Origin: Flavobacteriaceae bacterium
Lineage (GTDB): Bacteria; Bacteroidota; Bacteroidia; Flavobacteriales; Weeksellaceae
Length of the DNA stretch: 64,000 bases
Direction of reading: 5' to 3'
Assembly: GCA_012522185.1 (NCBI GenBank)
Contig: JAAYKY010000057.1
Coordinates: 37,912-101,911, forward strand
Positions 53,828 to 62,767 of this stretch are shown here, piece by piece (the first letter of the stretch is position 1; the number at the start of each line of letters is the position of its first letter). Both the position numbers and the translations under genes were made by a program. The notes under the pieces were generated by a model. That model saw only the letters and a program-made list of their open reading frames with translations. It did not search any database and had not been told where the DNA came from.

Positions 53828-54694
53828 TTATCTTCCGATATAAGATTTCAAAATCTTGCTTCTCGAAGTATGTTTCAATCTTCGGATGGCTTTTTCTTTG
53901 ATCTGACGAACTCTTTCCCTCGTCAAATCAAATGTCTCCCCGATTTCTTCCAAAGTCATTGGGTGCGAACCGTTCAGTCCAAAATACAAACGAATCAAAT
54001 CAGCTTCTCTTGGCGTTAGGGTTTGCAAGGCACGCTCGATTTCAATTCGCAAAGATTCAGTCATCAATTCCCCGTCAGGACTTGGAGATTCACCAGTATT
54101 CAAAACATCATAAAGGTTGGAATCTTCTCCTTCCACCAAAGGCGCATCCATGGAAACATGACGTCCGGAATTTTTCATCGATTCCTTTACGTCACTTTCC
54201 GACATATCGAGTAATTCTGAGATTTCCTCTGCAGAAGGCGCTCGCTCATGTTCCTGTTCCAGGGAAGCATAAGCTTTGTTGATTTTATTGATAGAACCAA
54301 TTTTGTTCAGTGGCAAACGTACAATACGTGATTGTTCGGCCAAAGCCTGCAAAATCGATTGTCTAATCCACCAAACCGCATAAGAAATGAATTTAAACCC
54401 ACGGGTTTCATCAAACCTTTGAGCCGCTTTGATCAATCCTAAGTTTCCTTCGTTGATCAAATCCGGTAAACTCAATCCTTGGTTTTGGTATTGTTTCGCT
54501 ACCGATACCACAAAACGAAGGTTCGCTTTGGTCAATTTCTCCAAAGCCAATCGGTCACCGGCCTTAATTCGCTGAGCTAACTCAACTTCTTCGTCGGCGG
54601 TGATCAAATCAACCTTTCCAATTTCCTGTAAATATTTATCCAAGGAAGCGGTTTCCCGATTGGTTACCTGCTTCGTAATTTTCAGCTGTCGCAT
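53828..54694 (-). CDS. rpoD: Primary sigma factor RpoD/SigA
   Basis: 288 residues, the short form found in Bacteroidota (no region 1.1 or large non-conserved region). Region 1.2: [21 protein letters not shown]. Region 2: [20 protein letters not shown] and [21 protein letters not shown]. Region 4: [28 protein letters not shown]. It recognises the TTTG / TAnnTTTG promoters seen across the window. Confidence 0.97.
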   Translation of the reverse strand: MRQLKITKQVTNRETASLDKYLQEIGKVDLITADEEVELAQRIKAGDRLALEKLTKANLRFVVSVAKQYQNQGLSLPDLINEGNLGLIKAAQRFDETRGFKFISYAVWWIRQSILQALAEQSRIVRLPLNKIGSINKINKAYASLEQEHERAPSAEEISELLDMSESDVKESMKNSGRHVSMDAPLVEGEDSNLYDVLNTGESPSPDGELMTESLRIEIERALQTLTPREADLIRLYFGLNGSHPMTLEEIGETFDLTRERVRQIKEKAIRRLKHTSRSKILKSYIGR

Positions 54695-54823
54695 TCTATA
54701 CTAATTCTTTAAAAAATATGATTAAATAGGTGTGTACTTAATGTATACGTAAATTTTGAGTAAAATGTTACAAACTTTTGAAAGATTATTCAGAATTTAG
54801 TGTAAAATCCCAAAGAAAACTTT

Positions 54824-55192
54824 ATGAATATTGAAGAATTCAGAAATTATTGCTTGCGCAAAGCTCATGCAACCGAGGGTTTCCCTTTTGGTCCCGAAAC
54901 TTTGGTGTTTAAAATCGGAGGGAAAATTTTTGCACTTACCGGACTCGATGAGGCAAATTTTTCCGTAAATCTGAAATGCAATCCCGAATATGCCCTGGAA
55001 TTAAGAGAAAAACATCCCGAAGTTCAGCCGGGGTTTCACATGAATAAGAAACATTGGAATACCGTTCAGTTTGATGGAAGTTTGTCTGATTCTTTCTTGC
55101 AGGAATTGATTGATCATTCCTATGAATTGGTGTTTAATTCCTTGCCGAAATCTCAACGGAATGAATTAATCCGAAACCATGAGGAACTGTAA
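54824..55192 (+). CDS. MmcQ/YjbR family DNA-binding-like protein
   Basis: 122 residues. Pattern of the CyaY-like MmcQ/YjbR fold: GFPFGPETLVFKIGGKIFAL, SVNLKCNPEYALELREKHPE, PGFHMNKKHWNTVQFDGSL, ELIDHSYELV. The role is poorly defined. The 3' end overlaps the convergent gene at 55166 by 27 bp. Confidence 0.9.
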   Translation: MNIEEFRNYCLRKAHATEGFPFGPETLVFKIGGKIFALTGLDEANFSVNLKCNPEYALELREKHPEVQPGFHMNKKHWNTVQFDGSLSDSFLQELIDHSYELVFNSLPKSQRNELIRNHEEL

Positions 55193-55582
55193 TAAAATAT
55201 TGTTTTTCAATACATGAATCGTATCACTGTTGGCGTTTTTCCAAATCAAATACGGTCGATTTACATCTTTCAAAGTACTTCCACTATTGGATTTTTCAAT
55301 CAAAGGAACATAGATAGAGGAGTCCAAACTCAATTTGTCTAAATCTTTTCGAATAAAAACTGGATTGGTTTTCACAAAATAAGGTTCTTTAATACGAAGA
55401 GAAGCATCTCTTTCCAAGCCCCATTCGATGTAGTGCGGATAAATCGGCGTGATTCTATCGACATAAACTTTTGAGCTATTGAGTACGAAGCGAACCATGA
55501 AAATCAAAGCAATGAAAATCGTGACCACCATGAACCAATAATAGTATTTCCAACGGGATTTATGCTTTTTCTTTTTGCTCAA
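55166..55582 (-). CDS. Single-pass membrane protein of unknown function
   Basis: 138 residues. A basic N-terminus (MSKKKKHKSRWKYYY) and one membrane helix (FMVVTIFIALIFMVRFVL, about 17-34) precede a roughly 100-residue extracytoplasmic domain. No family recognised. It is the only minus-strand gene between rpoD and leuS; its 3' end overlaps the mmcQ-like gene. Confidence 0.7.
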   Translation of the reverse strand: MSKKKKHKSRWKYYYWFMVVTIFIALIFMVRFVLNSSKVYVDRITPIYPHYIEWGLERDASLRIKEPYFVKTNPVFIRKDLDKLSLDSSIYVPLIEKSNSGSTLKDVNRPYLIWKNANSDTIHVLKNNILLQFLMVSD

Positions 55583-55731
55583 AATGAATTATTTTAGGTC
55601 GGATAATTTCAACAAAAATAAGAAAAACAAATCTTATGAGCTTGCGCTTTGAGTAAAATGAATTTACAGTTTCAATTCCATCTGAACTTCCTTTAAAAAT
55701 AGTTAAATTTGCAGCTTAAAATTTGAATCTG

Positions 55732-58700
55732 ATGCAATATCACCACAGAGAAATCGAAGAGAAATGGCAGGAATACTGGGCCAAGAATAAAACCTTCCGC
55801 GCTGAAAATAATTCTTCCAAACCCAAATATTATGTGTTGGATATGTTTCCCTATCCTTCCGGAGCCGGACTCCACGTGGGACATCCGCTGGGCTATATCG
55901 CTTCTGATATTTATTCACGCTATAAAAGATTGAAAGGTTTCAATGTGCTGCACCCGATGGGCTATGATTCTTTTGGATTACCGGCTGAGCAATACGCGAT
56001 TCAAACCGGGCAACATCCATCAAAAACAACTTTTATTAATATAAATGGTTGTTTAGATGAAAATTATGAAATTTATGATGATTTTATCAATTCAGATGGG
56101 ACAATTCATGAATCTGCATTAATTGACAAAAGTTCACCTACTTCGATTCATGACAAGGATTATCAAGGAAATATTATAAAGGGATACAGAAGGCAATTAG
56201 ACCGAATTGGATTTTCATTTGATTGGGACCGAGAAGTCCGAACTTCCGACCCGGAATATTACAAATGGACCCAATGGATTTTCATTCAATTGTTTAATTC
56301 CTATTATGACAACGACCAAAATAAAGCCCTTCCGATTGATGAATTGACTCAGAAATTCGAAAAAGAAGGAAATCAGAAAGTCAATGTGGTTTCCGATGAA
56401 GATACACCGAAATTCACAGCGGAACAATGGAATAGTTTCTCCGAAAAACAACAACAAGAAATTCTTTTAAAATACAGATTGACCTATTTGGCCGAAGCCG
56501 AAGTAAACTGGTGCGCTGCGCTGGGAACGGTCTTGGCAAATGATGAAGTCGTAAATGGCGTTTCTGAACGCGGCGGATATCCCGTGGTCCGAAAGAAAAT
56601 GACGCAATGGATGATGCGCATCACAGCCTATGCCGAAAGATTGTTGAATGATTTGGAGAAAATTGATTGGCCGCAGCCGATTAAAGATGCACAAACCTAT
56701 TGGATTGGGAAAAGCAAAGGTGCTTCAGTAAAATTCCAAGTGAAAGACCATGATTTAAAAATCGAAGTTTTCACCACAAGACCCGATACGATTTTCGGAG
56801 TTTCTTATGTGACCCTTGCGCCGGAGCATCCCTTTGTTTCAAAAATCATGACGCAGGAACGCAAAGAAGCGGTTCAGAATTATGTGGAACAAACCTCCAA
56901 ACGTTCGGAGCGTGAACGAATGGCCGATGTCAATAAAATTACCGGGGAATTTACCGGTGCCTATGCCATTCATCCGCTGACCGGAAAGGAAATCCCGATT
57001 TGGATTGGGGATTATGTGCTTTCTGGATATGGAACGGGAGCTGTGATGGCGGTTCCGGCGGGTGATGAGCGCGATTATAAATTCGCCAAACATTTCGGAT
57101 TGCCCATTCCGGAAATCTTTAAAGACAAGGACATTTTGGAAGGTGCTTTTGTGGAAAAAGAAGGATTTGAACTTCAGAATTCAGATATTCTGAATGGTTT
57201 GGGTTATGAGGAAGCGACCGACAAAATCATCAAAATTCTGGAAGAAAACGGTTTTGGAAAAGGCAAAGTTAACTATCGTTTGCGGGATGCGGTTTTTTCC
57301 CGTCAGCGTTATTGGGGTGAACCGGTTCCGGCTTATTACAAAGACGGTGTGCCTTATATGATTGAAGAAAAACATTTGCCGTTGGTTTTGCCGGAAGTGG
57401 ACGAATACCTGCCAACCGAAACCGGCGAACCGCCTTTGGGACGAGCTAAAAATTGGGCTTGGGATACTTCCAAAAATGAAATTACAAGCATTGATAAAAT
57501 TGACGGACAAACTGTTTTTCCGCTTGAATTGAACACCATGCCGGGCTGGGCGGGAAGTTCCTGGTATTTCCTTCGTTATATGGATGCGAAAAACGAGGAA
57601 GAATTTGCCTCGAAAGAAGCGATGGCTTATTGGCAAAACGTGGATTTGTATTTGGGAGGAAGCGAACACGCGACCGGACATTTGCTGTATGCACGTTTTT
57701 GGCAGAAATTTATGTTTGACAGAGGTTTAGTTCCCACCGATGAATTCGCCAAAAAACTCATCAACCAAGGGATGATTTTGGGGATGAGTGCGTTTGTACA
57801 TAGAATTGCATTTGCATCAGGTGATTCTTCCGGAAATGATGTTCAATTAGTAGAAAAATTAAAATCGATTCCGACTATATTTATCTCTTATAATAAACTT
57901 AATAATTCAGGATATACTACAGGTGTATTGTCAAATATGGAGTTGAAGAACAAAATTCTGAATTTGTTACCAAATAACTTAATTGATGACAATGAATTTA
58001 TTAAGTATTTAATTTTAACAACAACTCCAATCCACGTTGATGTAAACCTCTTAAAAGACGGAGATGAATTAAACGTTGAAAAATTCAAAGCTTGGCGTGA
58101 AGAATACGCCGATGCAGAATTTATTTATGAAGAAGACGGGAGATTTTTGATTTCACGCGAAGTCGAAAAGATGTCCAAATCCAAATACAACGTCGTCAAT
58201 CCGGACGATATCTGCGAACAATACGGCGCGGATACGCTTCGTTTGTATGAAATGTTCTTAGGTCCGATTGAGCAGGCGAAACCCTGGAATACCCAAGGTT
58301 TAAGTGGCGTTTATTCTTTCTTGAAAAAATTATGGAAGCTTTATCACAACGGAGAAGGGGGAGCCTTCTTTGTTTCGGAGGAAGAGCCGACCAAAGCCGA
58401 AATGAAAGCTTTGCATCAAACCATCAGAAAAGTGGATGAAGACGTGAACAATTTTTCGTTCAATACTTCGGTTTCCAATTTTATGATTGCGGTGAATGAA
58501 TTGTCCAAATTGAATTCCAACAAACGTGCGGTTTTGGAGCCTTTGGCGATTTTGATTTCGCCTTATGCGCCGCACATTGCCGAAGAATTATGGCAAAAAT
58601 TGGGTCATAAGGAAAGTATTTCCTTTGCGGATTTCCCGGAATTCGATGCGAAATGGTTAGAGGAAGACGCCAAGGAATATCCGGTTTCATTCAACGGAAA

Positions 58701-58854
58701 AATGCGTTTCAAACTGGAATTGCCAATGGATTTATCCAAAGAACAAATCCAAGAAGCAGTGATGGCAGATGAGCGCACAATCAAACAACTGGACGGAAGA
58801 ACGCCTAAGAATGTGATCATCGTTCCGGGGAAAATCATCAATATTGTAGGATAA
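55732..58854 (+). CDS. leuS: Leucyl-tRNA synthetase with two enlarged insertions
   Basis: 1040 residues from ATG 55732 (MQYHHREIEEKWQEYW). The class I signature HVGH is at 48-51 and KMSKS at 813-817. The CP1 editing domain includes TGEFTGAYAIHPLTGKEIP. The enzyme charges tRNA-Leu. Compared with the Flavobacteriia form I know, two places are expanded: about residues 106-150 (56047-56181), before YRRQLDRIGFSFDW, and about 689-775, between NQGMILGMSAFVHRI and IHVDVNLL. Both stretches are visibly richer in A+T than the rest of the gene. The frame stays open, so they are real protein insertions. The family is certain. Confidence 0.96.
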   Translation: MQYHHREIEEKWQEYWAKNKTFRAENNSSKPKYYVLDMFPYPSGAGLHVGHPLGYIASDIYSRYKRLKGFNVLHPMGYDSFGLPAEQYAIQTGQHPSKTTFININGCLDENYEIYDDFINSDGTIHESALIDKSSPTSIHDKDYQGNIIKGYRRQLDRIGFSFDWDREVRTSDPEYYKWTQWIFIQLFNSYYDNDQNKALPIDELTQKFEKEGNQKVNVVSDEDTPKFTAEQWNSFSEKQQQEILLKYRLTYLAEAEVNWCAALGTVLANDEVVNGVSERGGYPVVRKKMTQWMMRITAYAERLLNDLEKIDWPQPIKDAQTYWIGKSKGASVKFQVKDHDLKIEVFTTRPDTIFGVSYVTLAPEHPFVSKIMTQERKEAVQNYVEQTSKRSERERMADVNKITGEFTGAYAIHPLTGKEIPIWIGDYVLSGYGTGAVMAVPAGDERDYKFAKHFGLPIPEIFKDKDILEGAFVEKEGFELQNSDILNGLGYEEATDKIIKILEENGFGKGKVNYRLRDAVFSRQRYWGEPVPAYYKDGVPYMIEEKHLPLVLPEVDEYLPTETGEPPLGRAKNWAWDTSKNEITSIDKIDGQTVFPLELNTMPGWAGSSWYFLRYMDAKNEEEFASKEAMAYWQNVDLYLGGSEHATGHLLYARFWQKFMFDRGLVPTDEFAKKLINQGMILGMSAFVHRIAFASGDSSGNDVQLVEKLKSIPTIFISYNKLNNSGYTTGVLSNMELKNKILNLLPNNLIDDNEFIKYLILTTTPIHVDVNLLKDGDELNVEKFKAWREEYADAEFIYEEDGRFLISREVEKMSKSKYNVVNPDDICEQYGADTLRLYEMFLGPIEQAKPWNTQGLSGVYSFLKKLWKLYHNGEGGAFFVSEEEPTKAEMKALHQTIRKVDEDVNNFSFNTSVSNFMIAVNELSKLNSNKRAVLEPLAILISPYAPHIAEELWQKLGHKESISFADFPEFDAKWLEEDAKEYPVSFNGKMRFKLELPMDLSKEQIQEAVMADERTIKQLDGRTPKNVIIVPGKIINIVG

Positions 58855-58872
58855 ATTTAATGCATATAAAAA

Positions 58873-59289
58873 ATGAGTAATACTAATATTTCAACTAAAT
58901 CATTGGGAATGGGATTTCTGTGGTTTTCACTTTTGGCGGTAGTCGTTATTCTTGCCTTGATGTTCGGATTGCCGAAATACAACGTTTGGCAACAGGAAAT
59001 GGCCGGAAAAGCGGAAATGGCCAAAGCGGAACAAAACCGTAAAATTTTAGTGGAAGAAGCCAAAGCCCGTTTGGAAGCGGAAAAGTTAAATGCACAAGCC
59101 GAAATTGAACGCGCACGCGGTATGGCTGAAGCAATGAGAGTAGAAAACGGAACTTTGAATGAAACCTATAACCAATATTTGTTCATCCGAACTTTGGAGA
59201 AAATCGCTGACAAAGGAAGTTTGCCTCAAATCATTTATGTGCCTTCAGAAGGGATGGTTCCGGTGATGGATTTGAACAAAGAGAAATAA
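58873..59289 (+). CDS. Membrane-anchored coiled-coil protein with SPFH-like C-terminus
   Basis: 138 residues. One membrane helix (FLWFSLLAVVVILALMFGL, about 15-34) is followed by an Ala/Glu/Lys coiled coil (VEEAKARLEAEKLNAQAEIERA) and YNQYLFIRTLEKIADKG, then IIYVPSEGMVPVM. The coiled coil and tail resemble the end of stomatin/prohibitin-type proteins, but the SPFH core is missing. It starts 18 bp after leuS and is probably cotranscribed. Confidence 0.7.
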   Translation: MSNTNISTKSLGMGFLWFSLLAVVVILALMFGLPKYNVWQQEMAGKAEMAKAEQNRKILVEEAKARLEAEKLNAQAEIERARGMAEAMRVENGTLNETYNQYLFIRTLEKIADKGSLPQIIYVPSEGMVPVMDLNKEK

Positions 59290-59400
59290 TAAACTCTCTG
59301 AAAATCAGTGTAGAAAGGAGTTTTAGTTAAAATATTTTCAAAATAATTTGATAAGGTGGACTGAATTTTGTTAAATTTAGTTTAGCAAAAACTAGATTTA

Positions 59401-59670
59401 ATGGAAACAGTTGAATTAATCGAAAAAGAAGAGGTGATCAATTATCATTTCGTTTCAGTTGAAAAGGACAAAAGTCTGATTACAAAAGAAAAACTGGAAA
59501 GAGCGGTTAGGTTGGGCAATGAGTTCAAAGGCAAGACTTATATTACCTTTATGACGGATTCCGGGCCAAAAAAAATAGAAACTACGGTTTGGACACTTAC
59601 CGATCATTATATTCAAATAAAAGGAAGCGTGGCCATTCCGCAGAAATCTTTGATTGATGTTTCTTGGTAA
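59401..59670 (+). CDS. Small cytoplasmic protein of unknown function
   Basis: 89 residues, charged, with a plausible alpha/beta order (LERAVRLGNEFKGKTYITFM, then IETTVWTLTDHYIQIKGSVA). No signal or membrane helix and no family recognised. Similar small proteins are widespread in Flavobacteriia, but I cannot name the domain. Upstream 59290-59400 is AT-rich. Confidence 0.65.
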   Translation: METVELIEKEEVINYHFVSVEKDKSLITKEKLERAVRLGNEFKGKTYITFMTDSGPKKIETTVWTLTDHYIQIKGSVAIPQKSLIDVSW

Positions 59671-59679
59671 ATTTATCGT

Positions 59680-60114
59680 TTACCTTAGATGTGTAAGGAT
59701 TTGTTCTAATTTGATTTGGAGCAATTGATCTTGCTTTACTCTTTCGGCAATTGCCTGGTATTCGCGTTTGCTTAGATCGTATTTATTGAAAGCTTTTTCC
59801 ACGTCTGCTTCGAGTTGTTTTTGGATTTTTTGAAGTTTGGGTTGAAGGTTTTCAAAGTCCTTGAACTTTTTTTCTGGAATATCGGGGATGAATTCGGTGT
59901 CTTTGCTGTCATTGATAGCATGATAAGTCTCCAAATCCAGACCTTCTTTTTCGATTGCGTCTGTCATTTCCTTTTGAGCTTTTTTGTTGATTGCCATCAT
60001 TTCATTATAAGCTCGTGCGAAATTTTGCAAATCATAATCCGTTACTTCCTGCGCATTTAGTCCCATAAAGGCAAAGATTCCTAAAAGAATTCCTATTTTT
60101 CTTAGTATGTTCAT
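59680..60114 (-). CDS. DUF4168-type secreted protein
   Basis: 144 residues. A signal peptide (GILLGIFAFMGLNAQ) precedes two related helical units: FARAYNEMMAINKKAQKEMTD and LQKIQKQLEADVEKAFNKYD, each followed by an L-x-Y-x-I pattern (LETYHAIN; KREYQAIAE). This two-repeat plan matches DUF4168. Periplasmic; function unknown. Convergent with the 89-aa gene. Confidence 0.75.
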   Translation of the reverse strand: MNILRKIGILLGIFAFMGLNAQEVTDYDLQNFARAYNEMMAINKKAQKEMTDAIEKEGLDLETYHAINDSKDTEFIPDIPEKKFKDFENLQPKLQKIQKQLEADVEKAFNKYDLSKREYQAIAERVKQDQLLQIKLEQILTHLR

Positions 60115-60266
60115 TTTCGATTAATATAATTCAAACCTACGATTTTCAAATATATTGCCAAATTAATTTCCATCAAAATCAATTAAACCTCACTGTATCA
60201 AACAAATATATAATTGGCATAATTCTTTCATAATTATATCCCGTTAAATCAAAAAAAATCAATTGT

Positions 60267-60659
60267 ATGAAACGTAGAGGAAAAATCTTAGGATGGTTAT
60301 TGACCTTGGTGTTTGTGACTTCATTTATGGCGATATCTTGTAGTGATGACGATAGTCCGGCTGACAGTGATATTTTTATCGGAAGATACAATGGTACGGT
60401 TTCCTATTCAAATGGAGAAAGTACAACACAAGATGAGAATGGCTGGGTGGAAGTAGTGAAAGTTGGGAATAATTATAATTTTCTTTTTTCGAATGGAATT
60501 CCAGAAATAACGGGTGTTGAATTTGAGTCGGATGGTGAAACATTGATTAACATCGGCGCGACCGAATTTCAATACATTCGAGTGACGGCCGGCACTTTGC
60601 AGATTCTATACACAGAAAATGTGAATGATGTCTGGACGGCGAATTGTACGAGGAATTAA
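60267..60659 (+). CDS. Lipoprotein of unknown function
   Basis: 130 residues. The lipoprotein signal ends FMAISCSDDD, an acidic +2 to +4 region seen in surface-exported Bacteroidota lipoproteins. The mature part is about 100 residues of likely beta-sandwich (GRYNGTVSYSNGESTTQDEN; TLQILYTENVNDVWTANC). It stands alone with a strong terminator and has no recognised family. Confidence 0.72.
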   Translation: MKRRGKILGWLLTLVFVTSFMAISCSDDDSPADSDIFIGRYNGTVSYSNGESTTQDENGWVEVVKVGNNYNFLFSNGIPEITGVEFESDGETLINIGATEFQYIRVTAGTLQILYTENVNDVWTANCTRN

Positions 60660-60677
60660 TTCCTTGTTAGATAATGC

Positions 60678-60713
60678 AAAATCACCCTTTGAATTTTCAA
60701 AGGGTGATTTTTT
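60678..60713 (+). terminator. Intrinsic terminator
   Basis: A 15-bp stem AAATCACCCTTTGAA / TTCAAAGGGTGATTT with a TT loop and a following T run. It separates the lipoprotein gene from the convergent Rhs-type array. Confidence 0.93.
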
Positions 60714-60746
60714 ATGTTTTTGGTTAAGCGATTATAGTTTATCTCC

Positions 60747-61262
60747 TCATTTTGACAAATTTGAAATTTTATTGTGTTTTTTCACCACTTCTGAGGAAAT
60801 TAGTAAAAACTGATTGGATATCCATTCATCTACTTCACTTAAAAAAGAGTTATATTTTATCCTTTGAATAGTAGAGTGCGCCACGTGGTTCAACCCAGAA
60901 GTTATGAGCCCCTGCCTTGCGCCCGCCCAAATCGAGGAACGAGATTCAACGAATACCATCAAACAAATATACATGATTATGAGTTAAAACTTACCTCCAG
61001 CAATCCAAGAAGAAAGACCTCCTGAGAGACCGCCTGCGGCTATGGTTGCCGCATTGTACCAGTCACTTTGTCCAAATTTGTTAAGCTGACCGCCAGATAT
61101 ACCGGATATTTGCATTCCACTACTAATCAGCGAACTCACGGCTCCTGCCGCAAGACCACTGCCAAAGTCTCCACCATCTATGCTATTCATTATCATTTTT
61201 TTCTGTCAACATTTGTTTCGTTCTGTTCATGAGAGGGAGCCCTGATGCACTATCTACACTAC
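60747..61262 (-). pseudogene. Degraded Rhs-type C-terminal module (distal end of array)
   Basis: On the minus strand a short stretch GSVDSASGLPLMNRTKQMLT (61197-61262 region) ends in a stop. It is followed by a frame from 61196 with AAGAVSSLISSGMQISGISG, DWYNAATIAAGGLSGGLSS and IAGGKF, then TAA. After about 57 bp of unrelated sequence the same frame resumes at WAGARQGLITSGLNHVAH and ends with about 40 residues of a different tip. The intact module at 62768 has IAGGSFWAGARQG uninterrupted, so an insertion with an in-frame stop broke this copy. Confidence 0.75.
61017..61147 (-). repeat. 131-bp repeat shared by two Rhs-type modules (other copy 63395-63525)
   Basis: The two segments align without gaps and differ at only a few positions. 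They encode SSLISSGMQISGISGGQLNK and the adjoining IAAGGLSGG. A second shared patch follows, around 60880-60925 against 63313-63365, coding WAGARQGLITSGLNHVAH. These are the homologous parts through which tips could be exchanged. Confidence 0.85.
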
Positions 61263-61266
61263 CCAC

Positions 61267-61653
61267 CTAACTTAACTCATTCCATTTTTCAATAAAATAG
61301 TCTTGGTTGATTGATTCTACGCTAAACAATTTCTTAAAATCATCCAATTTTAATTCATTATCTTTCCAATAGCCATAATTTTTTTTATAGGGCATTTTTA
61401 CTATACTTTGCTGCTTTTCATCCAATCCTACTTCTCTTATAGGATATGAATGCTCATCACCAAATTCCAACAACCAAAATTTGACATCGTCTATTTTTTC
61501 TTCGTAGTCTGGATTAGCTTGAGGTATTATTATTTTCAGAAGCCTTATAAATATTTTCCAAAATATTAACTTTACTTTTTTATGTCGAACTTCTTTTTTG
61601 ATAAGCTCATCAAAGTATTTCGGTGCCTCGAATTTTACATAACGAAACTGCAT
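61267..61653 (-). CDS. Candidate immunity protein of the 61720 module
   Basis: 128 residues from ATG 61653 (MQFRYVKFEAPKYF); a start 9 bp upstream is also possible. Cytoplasmic: a basic helical region (EVRHKKVKLIFWKIFIRLLK), then an acidic mixed region (DDVKFWLLEFGDEHSYPIREVG; DELKLDDFKKLF-like), ending EKWNELS. No family recognised. It follows the module gene by 66 bp on the same strand, the standard toxin-then-immunity order. The role is inferred. Confidence 0.6.
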   Translation of the reverse strand: MQFRYVKFEAPKYFDELIKKEVRHKKVKLIFWKIFIRLLKIIIPQANPDYEEKIDDVKFWLLEFGDEHSYPIREVGLDEKQQSIVKMPYKKNYGYWKDNELKLDDFKKLFSVESINQDYFIEKWNELS

Positions 61654-61719
61654 AATTACCAAAATTTAAAAGGATTTGTTTTTAATAAATGTAAATGCCC
61701 TGGATCATTTGTCCTCCAG

Positions 61720-62409
61720 CTATTTATTGGGATTCTCGTTTGCCTGAAAGATTGATTCCAACTTTGAAGAGTAGGACTTGCTATTTTTTTTCCAGTAATC
61801 TCCACCAGCACCCCACCTTAAAGATAAATAAGTTTTTGAATCAAGAGTGTGACTGTAAGACTTTCCAAATCTGAACCATTGCTTTGGAAACCCAGTATAT
61901 CTTACAAAACCTTTCCATGCAATCCCCAATCCTCTAAAAGCCAAGCCTCCAGCATACCCGTACACAATGTCTCCTGTTGGGTCAATCAAAGCATGCCCTC
62001 CTTGTGGTACAGAACTATATTCCTTATAAACTGGTACTCCTTTGTATCCAAAAGTCCGCAAACCAGATGAATTAGTTGAATAAGTTTCATATTCCATAGT
62101 ATAGACAAATCTGCGGTCAACTATATTGCCATTTTCATCATACAGATAATCTATTATATCTCCGCCATTGATATCTACTTGTTTGTATCCTCCATTCCCA
62201 TCTCTTTCATATCCATTATCCGGTGCATCACTCCTATGCGCCACATGATTCAAAGCACTTACCGTTAGCCCGGTAGCCGCTCCCTGCCAGAAATTACCAC
62301 CGGTAAGCTCAGCACTTAACCCACCGGAGACCGTCCCAAAGAACATGGTAGCGGCATCTCCGTTACCCAGAAAAGAGCTTCCTCCTGTTTGTACCACAGA
62401 GCTTACCAC
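61720..62409 (-). CDS. Rhs-type C-terminal toxin module (orphan)
   Basis: 229 residues, apparently starting at GTG 62409, which overlaps the preceding immunity gene by 7 bp. It holds the segment preceding Rhs tips in Bacteroidota: GGNFWQGAATGLTVSALNHVAH. Then comes about 110 residues shared with the 62768 module (GGDIIDYLYDENGNIVDRRF; SSVPQGGHALIDPTGDIVYG). It closes with a unique tip of about 65 residues (WFRFGKSYSHTLDSKTYLSL; GGDYWKKNSKSYSS). No Rhs repeats or signal are present, so it is a displaced tip rather than a complete effector. Tip activity unknown. Confidence 0.72.
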   Translation of the reverse strand: MVSSVVQTGGSSFLGNGDAATMFFGTVSGGLSAELTGGNFWQGAATGLTVSALNHVAHRSDAPDNGYERDGNGGYKQVDINGGDIIDYLYDENGNIVDRRFVYTMEYETYSTNSSGLRTFGYKGVPVYKEYSSVPQGGHALIDPTGDIVYGYAGGLAFRGLGIAWKGFVRYTGFPKQWFRFGKSYSHTLDSKTYLSLRWGAGGDYWKKNSKSYSSKLESIFQANENPNK

Positions 62410-62756
62410 GCTGCTCCTTGTACTATTTCTATTTTGTTGATTTTTTTACATTGCAAAAAACCATATTTCGTTTTTTTATTATACTTTCTCAATTCTCTTT
62501 TCTTCCATATCAATTTAGCATACAGTGATTTGTTATTTCTGAAATATTCCTTAATGCAATAATTACCTAAAATAAAGTTTTGAAAAATCTGCTCTCTATT
62601 ATGATAACATTCAGGAATTTTAAATTTTAAATTGTTAAGCTGAATTATAACATCGTTATCATTTAAAGTTATTATTAAAGCATCATTTTCAAACACATAA
62701 ATATTTTGATCACTATACAAAAGATAATCTTTATATTTTTCAAAAATAGGTTGCAT
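62403..62756 (-). CDS. Candidate immunity protein of the 62768 module
   Basis: 117 residues, no signal. The N-terminal half has many Asn and Ile (NDVIIQLNNLKFKIPECYHN); the C-terminal half is strongly basic (LIWKKRELRKYNKKTKYGFL). Very AT-rich compared with the conserved module DNA on both sides, as expected of exchanged cassettes. It starts 11 bp after the module stop. No family recognised; immunity is inferred from order. Confidence 0.6.
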   Translation of the reverse strand: MQPIFEKYKDYLLYSDQNIYVFENDALIITLNDNDVIIQLNNLKFKIPECYHNREQIFQNFILGNYCIKEYFRNNKSLYAKLIWKKRELRKYNKKTKYGFLQCKKINKIEIVQGAAW

Positions 62757-62767
62757 ATATTTATTTT

